Source: a virus. From it: a stretch of 45,050 bases of DNA. This document shows, in pieces, positions 32,262 through 39,409 of the stretch. The notes under the pieces were generated by a model. The model was not told where the DNA came from. It did no database searches and saw only the letters and a program-made list of their open reading frames with translations. The stretch covers positions 1 to 45,050 of the IMG/VR virus record IMGVR_UViG_3300045141_000168; one strand, given 5' to 3'. A program made the translations under genes and the position numbers. Within the stretch, counting starts at the first letter, position 1; each line of letters opens with the position of its first letter.

Positions 32262-32306
32262 AGGCAACGCTTGTGCGCTGCGTCACCTGGGATTTCGGGG
32301 TCTAAG

Positions 32307-32648
32307 TTGTACGTCTACTTCATCCAGCAGGGCGACGACGGGCCGATCAAGATCGGGACCGCTGGTTGGCGTGAAGGAAGGCTAACCGACCTCCAGGTTG
32401 GGAATCCGACCGCACTCAAGATCATCGGATCTCGCCTTTGCCATAGCTATGGAGAGGCCCGCGATCTCGAGGCGGCGCTCCACAGAGGTTATGCGCCGCA
32501 GCGGATCCGCGGCGAATGGTTCGAGTCCACGAAGGAGCTGCTTGTTGAGATCGGCCAACTCTCTGATCCTCCGCGCCTGAGGATCCCGTCTGTGCCGCCG
32601 AAGGACGACGAGGCGGAATGGCAGAAGTTGTTGAGGAGCCTGCGATGA
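32307..32648 (+). CDS. T5orf172 / GIY-YIG-like nuclease domain protein
   Basis: TTG at 32307 is chosen because the domain begins at once: YVYFIQQGDDGPIKIGTAGW, then RLTDLQVGNPTALKIIG, EARDLEAALHRGYAPQR and GEWFESTKELL. This is the T5orf172 variant of the GIY-YIG fold (113 aa), often found in mobile or regulatory phage proteins. A longer frame from 32205 would read through the attP-like region with poor composition. The stop overlaps the next ATG. Confidence 0.65.
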   Translation: MYVYFIQQGDDGPIKIGTAGWREGRLTDLQVGNPTALKIIGSRLCHSYGEARDLEAALHRGYAPQRIRGEWFESTKELLVEIGQLSDPPRLRIPSVPPKDDEAEWQKLLRSLR

Positions 32649-33259
32649 GTCTTACGTCGCGTCGCAACGGAACCGGCCGCGTCTACGTGCGGAGCTTCGA
32701 CCACGAAGAAGCAGCCGCACGTTATGCGAACGGTGAGCGCGTTGCCGATCTCGTCGCAGAGTACGGCGTCACAAAGAGTGGCGTCTACAACGTTCTCACC
32801 GTCGAGGCCAAAAGCAAGAGCGTCGCCAACAACAGACGCTGGCGCTCCGGTCGTTGCGACAAGTGCGGCGGACCGGCGATGCGGCTCGTCGGATCCAAGA
32901 AGCAGCACAACAAGGATGGACGATCTCTCTGCCTACGTTGTCGAAATATTGAGCGGCGAGAACGGCTTCGATTCGACAACACAGGCCGACTCGTGTCAGT
33001 CCGATGTTCGACCATTGACTGTGCACATGGCGAAAGGTGGCAACCGCCTGTCAACTTCGCGCGAGGCACCAAGTTCCGTGACGTTCGCGAAGGCGGCATT
33101 CATGGTCAATGCCGCGATTGTCTAACGCGAGCGAAGCGACGCTCTCGGGCCGCCCATCCGGAATATCGCCGCGCTAATGGGGGCAGCGCGAGCCGATCGC
33201 TCACAACAAGCCGGGGCCGTTATCCCGAGGATGTGCAAACAACTCGGAGTGCGGAGTAA
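32645..33259 (+). CDS. HTH plus zinc-ribbon DNA-binding protein
   Basis: 204 aa. Residues 28-50 form a homeodomain-like HTH (NGERVADLVAEYGVTKSGVY). Two zinc sites follow: CDKCGG...CLRC and CSTIDCAHGERW...GQCRDC. The C-terminal 40 residues are basic (RAKRRSRAAHPEYRRANG). The mix is reminiscent of HNH-like or transposon-derived regulators, but no HNH core is evident. Its TAA overlaps the ATC used by the next gene (TAATC). Confidence 0.55.
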   Translation: MSLTSRRNGTGRVYVRSFDHEEAAARYANGERVADLVAEYGVTKSGVYNVLTVEAKSKSVANNRRWRSGRCDKCGGPAMRLVGSKKQHNKDGRSLCLRCRNIERRERLRFDNTGRLVSVRCSTIDCAHGERWQPPVNFARGTKFRDVREGGIHGQCRDCLTRAKRRSRAAHPEYRRANGGSASRSLTTSRGRYPEDVQTTRSAE

Positions 33260-33261
33260 TC
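33246..33261 (+). promoter_or_regulatory. Ribosome site and ATC start of the exported lysin
   Basis: GGAG at 33246-33249 lies nine bases before ATC 33259, which overlaps the preceding TAA as TAATC. Elsewhere in this genome the same overlap geometry is TGATG. The frame has no ATG, GTG or TTG between the upstream in-frame TAA (33175) and TTG 33295, which lies inside the signal peptide. Confidence 0.5.
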
Positions 33262-33621
33262 CGGTGGCTAGCGCTCGTCGCCGTCATCTTCGCCTTGTTC
33301 ACGCCGACAGCCTCGGCGCAGCGTCACCCCGCGTGGTGGTACTTCCACCACCGGCCGTATCCGAGGTGGTGGCGATTAGAGGCGAGTTGTATCCGACGGC
33401 ACGAAGGTGCGTGGACGAGCAACACGGGGAATGGGTACGAGGGGGCCTACCAATTCCTTCTCTCTACATGGCGCTCGGTGGGCGGCCACGTCAATCGAAG
33501 TGGCCATTGGGCGTCGGTTGCGTCTCCTGCCGAACAAACGTATCGCGCGCATCGCATCTGGGCGCGCGACGGTCACAGTTGGAGAGAGTGGTCAACTCGA
33601 TACGTCTGTGGCCTTAGATGA
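33259..33621 (+). CDS. Exported Rpf-like transglycosylase, apparent ATC start
   Basis: From ATC the product is 120 aa and begins with a textbook signal peptide: Met-Arg-Trp, then LALVAVIFALF and TPTASA before a Gln. The mature part matches the transglycosylase-like/Rpf domain: LEASCIRRHEGAWTSN (catalytic Glu), GNGYEGAYQFLLSTWRSVGG, and ASPAEQTYRAHRIWARDGHS. These enzymes cleave peptidoglycan glycan strands in actinobacteria. Being in the early region rather than with the endolysin, it may aid wall remodelling of lysogens or DNA entry. Reading frame certain; start codon unusual. Confidence 0.7.
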   Translation: MRWLALVAVIFALFTPTASAQRHPAWWYFHHRPYPRWWRLEASCIRRHEGAWTSNTGNGYEGAYQFLLSTWRSVGGHVNRSGHWASVASPAEQTYRAHRIWARDGHSWREWSTRYVCGLR

Positions 33622-33902
33622 CAACACCAGGAACCCTTACGGAAGGCCGGTTTGACGAACTCCTTGAGCGTGTCCGCTCCCGCCGCCTCGGTCTCCCTGT
33701 GGCCTCCGAGCGCAAGCGGATCCGCGAAGACGCCGGCTGCTCCCTCCGAGAGATGGCGGCAGCCGTCGGCACCTCTGCGATGACGATACGCCGCTGGGAG
33801 AACGGGGCTCGCCCACGCGACCCCCAGCACCTCACCACGTACAGACGGCTCCTCACCGAGCTTGAGCGCATCATGGAGCTCCCTGCGGGTGGGGACACAT
33901 GA
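33618..33902 (+). CDS. Xre-family HTH protein, 94 aa
   Basis: ATGA overlap with the lysin. The HTH lies at residues 34-65: REDAGCSLREMAAAVGTSAM then TIRRWENGARPRDPQ. The N terminus (RFDELLERVRSRRLGLP) is helical. It is a likely regulator of the small-gene operon that begins here, but its target is unknown. Confidence 0.7.
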   Translation: MTTPGTLTEGRFDELLERVRSRRLGLPVASERKRIREDAGCSLREMAAAVGTSAMTIRRWENGARPRDPQHLTTYRRLLTELERIMELPAGGDT

Positions 33903-34192
33903 ACGCCGACGAACAATGCAGGCAGCGCATCCTCGCAGCGATCCAGCGGTCGGGGCGACTCTCGGCTGCCGATGATCTACAGGAGCTTGTGACTGAGATC
34001 CAGCAACTACGGACTGAGAACTCTCGCCTGAATGTGTCCGAGGCTTCGTGGTGTTCGCAGGCTCTGGAGGCGCAGGCCGAGAACCAGCAGCTACGCGACG
34101 CGCTGGAAGAGATCGCCACCTTCGCCGACAATGCCGACTTCAAGGCGAAGATCGCCCGTGCCGCGCTCGCCGCTCCGGGTGGCGACGCATGA
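33899..34192 (+). CDS. Coiled-coil protein, 97 aa
   Basis: ATGA overlap. Residues 25-75 show continuous heptads (LVTEIQQLRTENSRLNVSEA, AQAENQQLRDALEEIATFAD). Probably an oligomerising protein; no enzyme motif. Such Ea8.5-like or gp-type small coiled coils occur in early regions of many actinophages. Confidence 0.55.
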   Translation: MNADEQCRQRILAAIQRSGRLSAADDLQELVTEIQQLRTENSRLNVSEASWCSQALEAQAENQQLRDALEEIATFADNADFKAKIARAALAAPGGDA

Positions 34193-34569
34193 ACGCGGCC
34201 CGCAGCCACCAGAAGTCAGGTTGGCTCGGCAAACCGGCCGCAGAAATGCGCGCCGAACTAGCGGCCGCCCGCGACCTCGAGCCCGTCGTGACCAGCTGCC
34301 TGTTCTGCCGCTGGTCGTACACAGGGAACGCGGGTGTGGGTCGTGAGCGTGCACGGAGGCATCGCGAGTCGCGTCATCCGGAGGCGACCGTGCGGCGGGT
34401 CAGGCGTCGGCGTGGTGGTTGGCGGAAGAAGGCGGACATGACACCGGCCGAGTGGGAGCAGGCGTCTGTGGATGCTGCGGAGGCGAACCGGGCACGGGCG
34501 GAGCGTGAGGAGGCTGACAAGTTGGCGACGGTGCTGCGCGGCCGACTCGCGCGGGGTGAAGCCGTATGA
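34189..34569 (+). CDS. C2H2-like zinc-finger protein, 126 aa
   Basis: ATGA overlap. SCLFCRWSYTG followed by RRHRESRHPE gives Cys-x2-Cys and His-x4-His with about 16 residues between, close to a C2H2 finger. A very basic stretch (ATVRRVRRRRGGWRKK) and a charged helix (AEWEQASVDAAEANRARAER) follow. Likely nucleic-acid binding. C2H2-type fingers are rare in phages. Confidence 0.6.
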   Translation: MNAARSHQKSGWLGKPAAEMRAELAAARDLEPVVTSCLFCRWSYTGNAGVGRERARRHRESRHPEATVRRVRRRRGGWRKKADMTPAEWEQASVDAAEANRARAEREEADKLATVLRGRLARGEAV

Positions 34570-34658
34570 GGCGCGAGGACGCTGCCCGCGAACTGCTATC
34601 AGAGTTGGCCGACGATCCTCGCGTCGTCGGCGTAAAGACTGAAAGTCACCGCCCATGA
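34566..34658 (+). CDS. Tiny protein, 30 aa
   Basis: It begins and ends on ATGA overlaps. The peptide MRREDAARELLSELADDPRV and ten more residues form a small helix with an extended end. Tight coupling on both sides argues that it is translated. No function visible. Confidence 0.45.
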   Translation: MRREDAARELLSELADDPRVVGVKTESHRP

Positions 34659-34852
34659 TTTGGTACCTCGCAGCTGGCTTCGTCGTTGGTTGGCTCGCCT
34701 GTTGGTACCTGGGCGCGAAGGTGGCTCGCCACGTCTTCCGGCGGCCAGAGAGCGAAGTCGTCATCCAGATCGTCTCAACGATGCCCCAGGAAAGGCTGCT
34801 GAACATGCGCGATCTCGTTCTTGAAGAGGTCAGAAAGCGACAGACGGCATGA
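34655..34852 (+). CDS. Single-span membrane protein, 65 aa
   Basis: ATGA overlap. N-terminal membrane span WYLAAGFVVGWLACWYLGAK, then a basic segment and a helical soluble part (PQERLLNMRDLVLEEVRKRQ). Membrane topology is likely N-out/C-in by the positive-inside rule. Role unknown. Confidence 0.55.
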   Translation: MIWYLAAGFVVGWLACWYLGAKVARHVFRRPESEVVIQIVSTMPQERLLNMRDLVLEEVRKRQTA

Positions 34853-35163
34853 GTTCTTTCACGCCTGGATCCGGTCGTCCCGATGATGGTGCTGCCGCGC
34901 AGGATCGCTTCAAGGCGACCCGGATGCCTGGTCTGGAATATGGCACCGACCGTCCCATCGAGGTCGGTCGCATCACCTACACCGAGGGCGTCCATCGGTA
35001 CGTCGCGCTGGCCTTCCACTACACGGACGACGACAGCGCGTGGCAACTGACGTGGGTTGGCTTCGACGGTACGAGCGACGCGGTTCGGCTTCCCGAAGGC
35101 ATCTACCCGTCCGCCGCGATGCTGGCCGCACTCGCCGTCGCTCCGGTCGAGGTCGCAGCATGA
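34849..35163 (+). CDS. Hypothetical 104 aa protein
   Basis: ATGA overlap. The N-terminal 25 residues are low-complexity (PGSGRPDDGAAAQDRFKATR) and include the shared CTGCCGC motif. The remainder is a small beta domain (RYVALAFHYTDDDSAWQLTW, then VGFDGTSDAVRLPEG). The DNA at 34892-34908 closely resembles the start of the gene at 36317. No recognised family. Confidence 0.5.
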   Translation: MSSFTPGSGRPDDGAAAQDRFKATRMPGLEYGTDRPIEVGRITYTEGVHRYVALAFHYTDDDSAWQLTWVGFDGTSDAVRLPEGIYPSAAMLAALAVAPVEVAA

Positions 35164-35402
35164 CTGCCGCAACGCTCTCGTGGGACGGGTTTGTTGAGCG
35201 TGTCTCGCAGGAGCTTTACGACGCCGGGATTCGCCACCACATCATCAAGAAGCCGGGGCACACGCTCGCTCTCAACATCGGCGGGATCGCCTCGTTCTCG
35301 TCTGTCCGTGAGTTGGCCGAAGCTCTTGAATCGGCCGGTGCCGACTTCTCGTACTCGGCTGGCGGAGGCTTCATCCTCTCGCGCAAAGGGTTCGCATCGT
35401 GA
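35160..35402 (+). CDS. Hypothetical 80 aa protein
   Basis: ATGA overlap. A small alpha-beta fold: FVERVSQELYDAGIRHHIIK helix, LALNIGGIASF strand, VRELAEALESAGADFSYS helix, and FILSRKGF strand, resembling ferredoxin-like small folds. It begins with MTAAT, shared with the next gene at DNA level. Confidence 0.5.
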   Translation: MTAATLSWDGFVERVSQELYDAGIRHHIIKKPGHTLALNIGGIASFSSVRELAEALESAGADFSYSAGGGFILSRKGFAS

Positions 35403-35758
35403 CTGCCGCTACTGCGCCGTCGCGGAGCTATCACGAGCAGGAGGTCTACGTCCGCACGCGGTTCTTCTTCGTGCTCGCGTTCTGCGGTCGCGGGGACGAT
35501 CCCGTCCTGGACGACTTCGAGTGCGGCGACTGGCACGACCCGAGCACGTTCATCGTGGACGGTCGGCGGTGGCGCTGCACATGGGCACTCGCTCGCGGCT
35601 ACCACTCCATGCAAGACCGCGCGTACTGGGATGACGGCTGGTGGCCGACGTTCGAGACGCCGGGAGTCAAGCGCCGGTTGCGCAAGCAGCCGTGGGTGAG
35701 GTTGTGGGGACCCGGCAGCGTCGCACAGGCTGTAGCCGAGGGGCTGATCCCGGCGTGA
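35399..35758 (+). CDS. Trp-rich hypothetical protein, 119 aa
   Basis: GTGA overlap. Aromatic and Trp-rich beta protein (RFFFVLAFCGRGDD, DGRRWRCTWALARGY, DGWWPTFETPG, KQPWVRLWGPG). It also opens with MTAAT. No family recognised. The Trp-rich strands suggest a small beta-barrel. Confidence 0.5.
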   Translation: MTAATAPSRSYHEQEVYVRTRFFFVLAFCGRGDDPVLDDFECGDWHDPSTFIVDGRRWRCTWALARGYHSMQDRAYWDDGWWPTFETPGVKRRLRKQPWVRLWGPGSVAQAVAEGLIPA

Positions 35759-35925
35759 GCGCCGACCGTTCTGCCGCGACTGTCGAGCTAGAGGCAGGCT
35801 CCGACGAGGAGCGCCGCTGGCGGGGCGAGTGGTTGTCCCGGCTGATGTTCGGCTGGATGATCGGCCAGCGCGATCCCGGCACCTACGAAGAATGGCTGAC
35901 AGCGAACGGAGCGCGTCTTGTCTAG
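35755..35925 (+). CDS. Hypothetical 56 aa protein
   Basis: GTGA overlap. The start SADRSAATV belongs to the shared N-terminal motif group; the rest is a helix (EERRWRGEWLSRLMFGWMIG) plus TYEEWLTANGARL. No domain recognised. The following gene starts at TTG inside its last codons. Confidence 0.5.
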   Translation: MSADRSAATVELEAGSDEERRWRGEWLSRLMFGWMIGQRDPGTYEEWLTANGARLV

Positions 35926-36064
35926 CCGCGATCAGCCTGCCGCGAAGCTCTGCCCGTGCGGGCATCCGAAGTCCGAACACGACTGGTTCGGTTGCCTTCA
36001 CGTCACTTGCCAGGACTCGTGCAAGCACCGTCACGGAAGCACGGAGGGCAAGAAGAATGGCTGA
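35918..36064 (+). CDS. Cys/His-rich zinc-knuckle protein, 48 aa
   Basis: TTG start overlapping the previous stop. KLCPCGHPKSEHDWFGCLH then CQDSCKHRHG supplies five Cys and several His, enough for one or two zinc sites. The opening SSRDQPAAK carries the cluster motif. Similar small knuckle proteins occur across actinophage early regions. Confidence 0.55.
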   Translation: MSSRDQPAAKLCPCGHPKSEHDWFGCLHVTCQDSCKHRHGSTEGKKNG

Positions 36065-36320
36065 CCGCACGCCTTCTGCCGCGCAGACGCCTATCGTGAC
36101 CGTCCTATTCACGGAGGGCGAGAACGGCGTGCTGGACAACCCCGAGCGCCGCGCCGTGACGAAGTGCTGCGAGGTCTGCGGCGTCACCGAGGAGGACGTA
36201 CGCGCCTTCGAGATTCTCGTCTCACCGCAGGGCGTCGCTCATTTCTCGGACGAGTACGGGACGGGCGATACCAAGTGCGGCAAGGACGCGACGCGGGACG
36301 CCTGGTGGTGGCCGCTTTGA
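36057..36320 (+). CDS. Hypothetical 87 aa zinc-binding protein
   Basis: ATG at 36057 overlaps the preceding gene by eight bases. The sequence has a KCCEVCG knuckle, a later GDTKCGKD, and a hydrophobic start (TPIVTVLFTEGENGVL). It opens with ADRTPSAAQ, part of the shared motif series. Family unknown. Confidence 0.5.
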   Translation: MADRTPSAAQTPIVTVLFTEGENGVLDNPERRAVTKCCEVCGVTEEDVRAFEILVSPQGVAHFSDEYGTGDTKCGKDATRDAWWWPL

Positions 36321-36520
36321 GCGCCGAACGCTCTGTCGCGCAGGATCGGCTGGAGCGGTGCCGCTCGCGTGAGGGCAACCGTGTAAGGGACGAGCTTCTG
36401 TTCGCGCTCAGTCGCGTACCGAAGGACTCGCTCATCTTCAACCGCGCCGAAGTGGACGCCATCGCCGACGCGCTTGGCGGCTACACGAAGCTCGCGGAGG
36501 TGCTCGATGGCCCGCGATGA
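36317..36520 (+). CDS. Helical hypothetical protein, 67 aa
   Basis: TTGA overlap. It starts SAERSVAQDRLERC and continues as helices (NRVRDELLFALSRVPKDS, FNRAEVDAIADALGGYTKLA). The leucine-rich helices could bind a host protein. No family recognised. Confidence 0.5.
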   Translation: MSAERSVAQDRLERCRSREGNRVRDELLFALSRVPKDSLIFNRAEVDAIADALGGYTKLAEVLDGPR

Positions 36521-36758
36521 GTCAAGTGCCGCGAATGTCAGGCAGCGCGCGGTCGATCTGCTCTGGATGATCCGAGCGTCGTATCGCGCTGGCCGGATCG
36601 AGGAGGCGCGAGAATACGAGCGCAATCTCGCGGACGACTTCGAGAGGCTGGCGTCCGAGCGCCGAATACGCGCCGCTAAGCCTGTCTGTCCTAACTGTCA
36701 CGGCACCGGCGTAACCCGGTTCGGCGTCTGCACCTACTGCAACGGCACCGGCAAATGA
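36507..36758 (+). CDS. Small protein with DnaJ-type zinc finger, 83 aa
   Basis: ATG at 36507. A helical first part (NVRQRAVDLLWMIRASYRAG) is followed by CPNCHGTGVTRFGVCTYCNG, two CxxCxGxG motifs as in the DnaJ zinc-binding region. Begins ARDESSAAN. Such fingers bind zinc and often unfolded or partner proteins; the role here is unknown. Confidence 0.6.
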   Translation: MARDESSAANVRQRAVDLLWMIRASYRAGRIEEAREYERNLADDFERLASERRIRAAKPVCPNCHGTGVTRFGVCTYCNGTGK

Positions 36759-37192
36759 GAGGCAAACGCGCCGGCACACAACGCGAACTCGCAGTCCGAA
36801 ACCACCTCCGCGACCGCGACTGGCTCGCCTTTCGTGCACCCGCAAGCCTCGGTGTAGCCGACGTTGTAGCCCTCCGGGATGGGTCGCGGCCGCGGCTAAT
36901 CGAAGTCAAATCCACGGCGCAAGGCCCATATGAAAGCTTCGGGCCAAACGCGCGCCACAAACTGCGTGTCGCGGCGGAATTGGCTGGGGCTGATGCGTAT
37001 CTGGCTTGGTGGCCGTCGCGTGGCGAGTTGCGGTGGATTCACTCGAGCGAATGGCCCACCACTATTCAGAGTCGAGTCAGGATCGGCAAGGAATGGAAAG
37101 ATGGCCCACTGGTCACGGTCGCCCCGGATCCGCCGCGGCGTCAGCCCTTCGAGTGCGTCGTTGACGAGTCGGCAGGGCTCGCAGACGAATGA
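36755..37192 (+). CDS. Holliday-junction resolvase-like nuclease (Hjc-type PDDEXK)
   Basis: 145 aa, ATGA overlap. KRAGTQRELAVRNHLRDRDW supplies the first helix with Glu, ASLGVADVVAL the catalytic Asp, RLIEVKSTAQGPY the E-x-K pair, and GADAYLAWWPSRGELRWI the final strands. Fold order fits archaeal-type Hjc and related phage nucleases that resolve branched recombination and replication DNA before packaging. Confidence 0.75.
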   Translation: MRGKRAGTQRELAVRNHLRDRDWLAFRAPASLGVADVVALRDGSRPRLIEVKSTAQGPYESFGPNARHKLRVAAELAGADAYLAWWPSRGELRWIHSSEWPTTIQSRVRIGKEWKDGPLVTVAPDPPRRQPFECVVDESAGLADE

Positions 37193-37761
37193 GGTATCGG
37201 ACGATCGTCGCCGACCCACCTTGGCCGATGACGTGGTCGATGGGCACGACGCGGGTGAACGGACGCGGCGAGCGTCACCGGACGATCAAGCGCGACCTCG
37301 GCTACCCGACCATGACCGTCAAGGAGATAGCTGCTTTGCCGGTCGACACGCTCGCTGAGGCCGACGCCCATCTCTACCTCTGGGTCACGCCCAAACTGAA
37401 CCGCGAAGGCGTCGGTGCTGAGATCGCCCGAGCGTGGGGCTTCGAGGTGTTCAGCGAGTTGATCTGGATGAAGGTCAACTTCGGCCTCGGCAGCTTCCCG
37501 CGTCCCGGCCATGAGCCCGTCCTCATCTGCCGCCGGGGCAAGCTGCCCTTCGATCGGCGAGACGTTCATAGCGTGCAGCGCTGGGATCACCCGCGCGACG
37601 GCAAGCGAGGCAAGATCCATTCGGCCAAGCCTGAGGCGTTCCTAGACCTAGTGGAGAGTGCTTCGCCGGGGCCGTACCTGGAGCTGTTCGCGCGGCGGCA
37701 GCGGCTGAACTGGCATACATGGGGCAACGAAGCCCTCGAACACATTGAGATGGGCGCATGA
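37189..37761 (+). CDS. MT-A70-like DNA adenine methyltransferase
   Basis: 190 aa, ATGA overlap. It begins with the catalytic motif IVADPPWPMTW (DPPW at residues 9-12), then HLYLWVTPKLNREGVGAE, FEVFSELIWMKVNFGLG, HEPVLICRRG and GPYLELFARRQRLNWHTWGN, the SAM-binding and MT-A70 signature strings. It probably makes N6-methyladenine in phage DNA, guarding against restriction. Confidence 0.85.
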   Translation: MRYRTIVADPPWPMTWSMGTTRVNGRGERHRTIKRDLGYPTMTVKEIAALPVDTLAEADAHLYLWVTPKLNREGVGAEIARAWGFEVFSELIWMKVNFGLGSFPRPGHEPVLICRRGKLPFDRRDVHSVQRWDHPRDGKRGKIHSAKPEAFLDLVESASPGPYLELFARRQRLNWHTWGNEALEHIEMGA

Positions 37762-37991
37762 ACCACCTCCTCGACGACTACGACCAGGCACGCCAACAGG
37801 CCCGCTACCCACACCCAGAACGCATCCTCATCGCCATGCGACTCGCACGCGACCTCCACACCTGCATCGCACTCCTCCAAGGTGAACCAGTCGACCCAGA
37901 CCGTCTAGACCCGGACGAAGTCCGCAGGGCGAAACAACGCGAGCTCGTCCGGCTCGACTTCCACGCCATCGACCTCCTCGACGCCGCATGA
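37758..37991 (+). CDS. Helical hypothetical protein, 77 aa
   Basis: ATGA overlap. A compact all-helical protein rich in Asp/Arg/Leu (DDYDQARQQARYPHPER, LIAMRLARDLHTCIALLQG, VRLDFHAIDLLDAA). No known family. Its third-position bias changes toward C, which is characteristic of the block 37760-39234. Confidence 0.5.
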   Translation: MNHLLDDYDQARQQARYPHPERILIAMRLARDLHTCIALLQGEPVDPDRLDPDEVRRAKQRELVRLDFHAIDLLDAA

Positions 37992-38194
37992 AGCTGCGGA
38001 GAAGTCGCCCTACTTACGACCCTGATCAGGCTGACCGGGTTAATGCAGAAGCGCGATCAGAGGTCACTTCCTCTTATGGGATGGCTCGGCGGCGCTACTG
38101 CAAGCACAGCCACGACATCTATGAGCCTGCGAACTATCGGTTCGCCAGCGACGGCCGGCGCATCTGCCTCCGCTGTAGGGACTCCAACGCATGA
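37988..38194 (+). CDS. Small basic zinc protein, HNH-like remnant
   Basis: 68 aa, ATGA overlap. The C-terminal half, YCKHSHDIYEPANYRFASDG then RICLRCRDSNA, has a C-x-H-x-H / C-x2-C metal site often seen in the zinc ribbon preceding HNH cores, but no HNH nuclease part follows. It may be a stand-alone DNA-binding ribbon. Confidence 0.5.
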   Translation: MKLRRSRPTYDPDQADRVNAEARSEVTSSYGMARRRYCKHSHDIYEPANYRFASDGRRICLRCRDSNA

Positions 38195-39234
38195 CCGAGC
38201 TCGAGTTCGAACTGGACGACGCAGACGTCGACGCCTACTTCGCCAACCTCAACGGCGGCACACGACGCGAAACGCACACCAACCGGGCCGTCGATGGCGC
38301 CACCTTCATCCTCCACGAACCCGACCAGATTCCCGCCCACTGGGGTCGCACCGACCAGGTCCTCTGGGCTGAAGGCGAAGGACTGCTACTCGTAGGCCCC
38401 GATGGTGTCGGCAAAACCACGATCGCGCAACAACTCGTCCTCGCCAGGATCGGCCTAGCCGACCATTTCCTCGGATACCCCGTCGCGCCGGCGAAAGGCC
38501 GAGTCCTCTACATCGCCGCCGACCGACCCAGACAAGCCGCACGCAGCTTCGCCCGCATGGTCAACCAAGACCAAGCCTGCCAGCTCGAAGAACGCCTCAT
38601 CGTCTGGCCGGGACCGCTGCCGTTCGATCCGCTCACCAACCACCACGGACTAGCCGACATGGCAGAAGAACTCGCCGCCACCGACATCTTCATCGACAGC
38701 CTCAAAGACATCGCACTCGACCTCTCCAAAGACGAAACGGGCAGCCGACTCAACATCGCCCTCCAAGAATGCGTCGCCCGCCACCTCGAAGTCTGCGCCC
38801 TCCACCACCAACGCAAAGAAGGCCGCGACGGATCCGGCAAACCCAACCGCCTCGCAGACGTGTACGGCAGCCGCTGGATCACCGCCGGAATGGGATCCGT
38901 CTTCTGCGTCTGGGGTGATCCGGGTGATGCGATCGTCGAGCTCCTTCACCTCAAACAGCCAGCCGAAGACGTCGGCCCGCTCGAGCTCATCCACGACCAC
39001 ACCCACGGAACAACAACCCGCGAAGCCCACTCCAGCGTCGAAGAGATCCTCCAAGAACACGCCGCCACAGGGCTCGAAGTCAAAACCCTCGCATCCCGCC
39101 TCTACAAACAACCCGAACCGAACCGCAAACAGACAGAACGCGCACGCCGCCGCCTCGAATCCCTCGTCAACTCAGGTCATGCAGAACGCGCCGTCAACAG
39201 CAACGGGCAAACCATCTACCAGCCCTGTGGATAA
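38191..39234 (+). CDS. RepA/AAA_25-like replication helicase with winged-helix tail
   Basis: 347 aa. Walker A LLLVGPDGVGKTTIAQQL near residue 68, a RVLYIAADRP strand, Walker B TDIFIDSLKD near 164, and LHHQRKEGRDGSG form a RecA-like hexameric ATPase as in plasmid RepA and phage AAA_25 helicases. Residues 270-345 look like a winged helix (EEILQEHAATGLEVKTLASR, ARRRLESLVNSGHAERA). Codons favour C endings more than the neighbours. Its stop codon overlaps a DnaA box and iterons follow, so it is the likely initiator or helicase of phage replication. Confidence 0.75.
   Translation: MTELEFELDDADVDAYFANLNGGTRRETHTNRAVDGATFILHEPDQIPAHWGRTDQVLWAEGEGLLLVGPDGVGKTTIAQQLVLARIGLADHFLGYPVAPAKGRVLYIAADRPRQAARSFARMVNQDQACQLEERLIVWPGPLPFDPLTNHHGLADMAEELAATDIFIDSLKDIALDLSKDETGSRLNIALQECVARHLEVCALHHQRKEGRDGSGKPNRLADVYGSRWITAGMGSVFCVWGDPGDAIVELLHLKQPAEDVGPLELIHDHTHGTTTREAHSSVEEILQEHAATGLEVKTLASRLYKQPEPNRKQTERARRRLESLVNSGHAERAVNSNGQTIYQPCG
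39226..39234 (-). promoter_or_regulatory. DnaA box
   Basis: TGTGGATAA at 39226-39234 is the exact complement of the consensus TTATCCACA. It overlaps the helicase stop codon (TAA) and stands six bases before the first iteron. Confidence 0.7.
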
Positions 39235-39239
39235 CGCCC

Positions 39240-39396
39240 GTGACACCCAACGTGACCGTCAACCAAGCCAAATTTCATACACCGTGACACCCTCCGTGAC
39301 CACTTGCGTGTCCAATAACAACGTAGTGTCACGTTGCACGTCACGGCAGCCAAAAGACCGTGACCGCAACGCTATTTGCAGGGGTTTCTTGGTCAC
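39240..39396. repeat. Replication origin candidate with GTGAC iterons
   Basis: Eight GTGAC elements lie within 157 bases: direct at 39240, 39252, 39284, 39296 and 39360, inverted at 39328, 39340 and 39392. Several have CCGTGAC[AC]C flanks. Spacings of 12 bases (39240/39252, 39284/39296, 39328/39340) recur, near one helical turn. AT-rich islands (AAATTTCATAC, CCAATAACAACG) lie between. No convincing gene occupies the interval. With the DnaA box and adjacent helicase, this fits an iteron origin. Confidence 0.7.
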
Positions 39397-39409
39397 GCCA
39401 ACCCCCCCA

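Noticed and set aside
32205-32306. N-terminal extension of the T5orf172 protein to ATG 32205
   Set aside because: The extension has no domain content, covers the attP-like stretch, and the fold begins immediately at TTG 32307.
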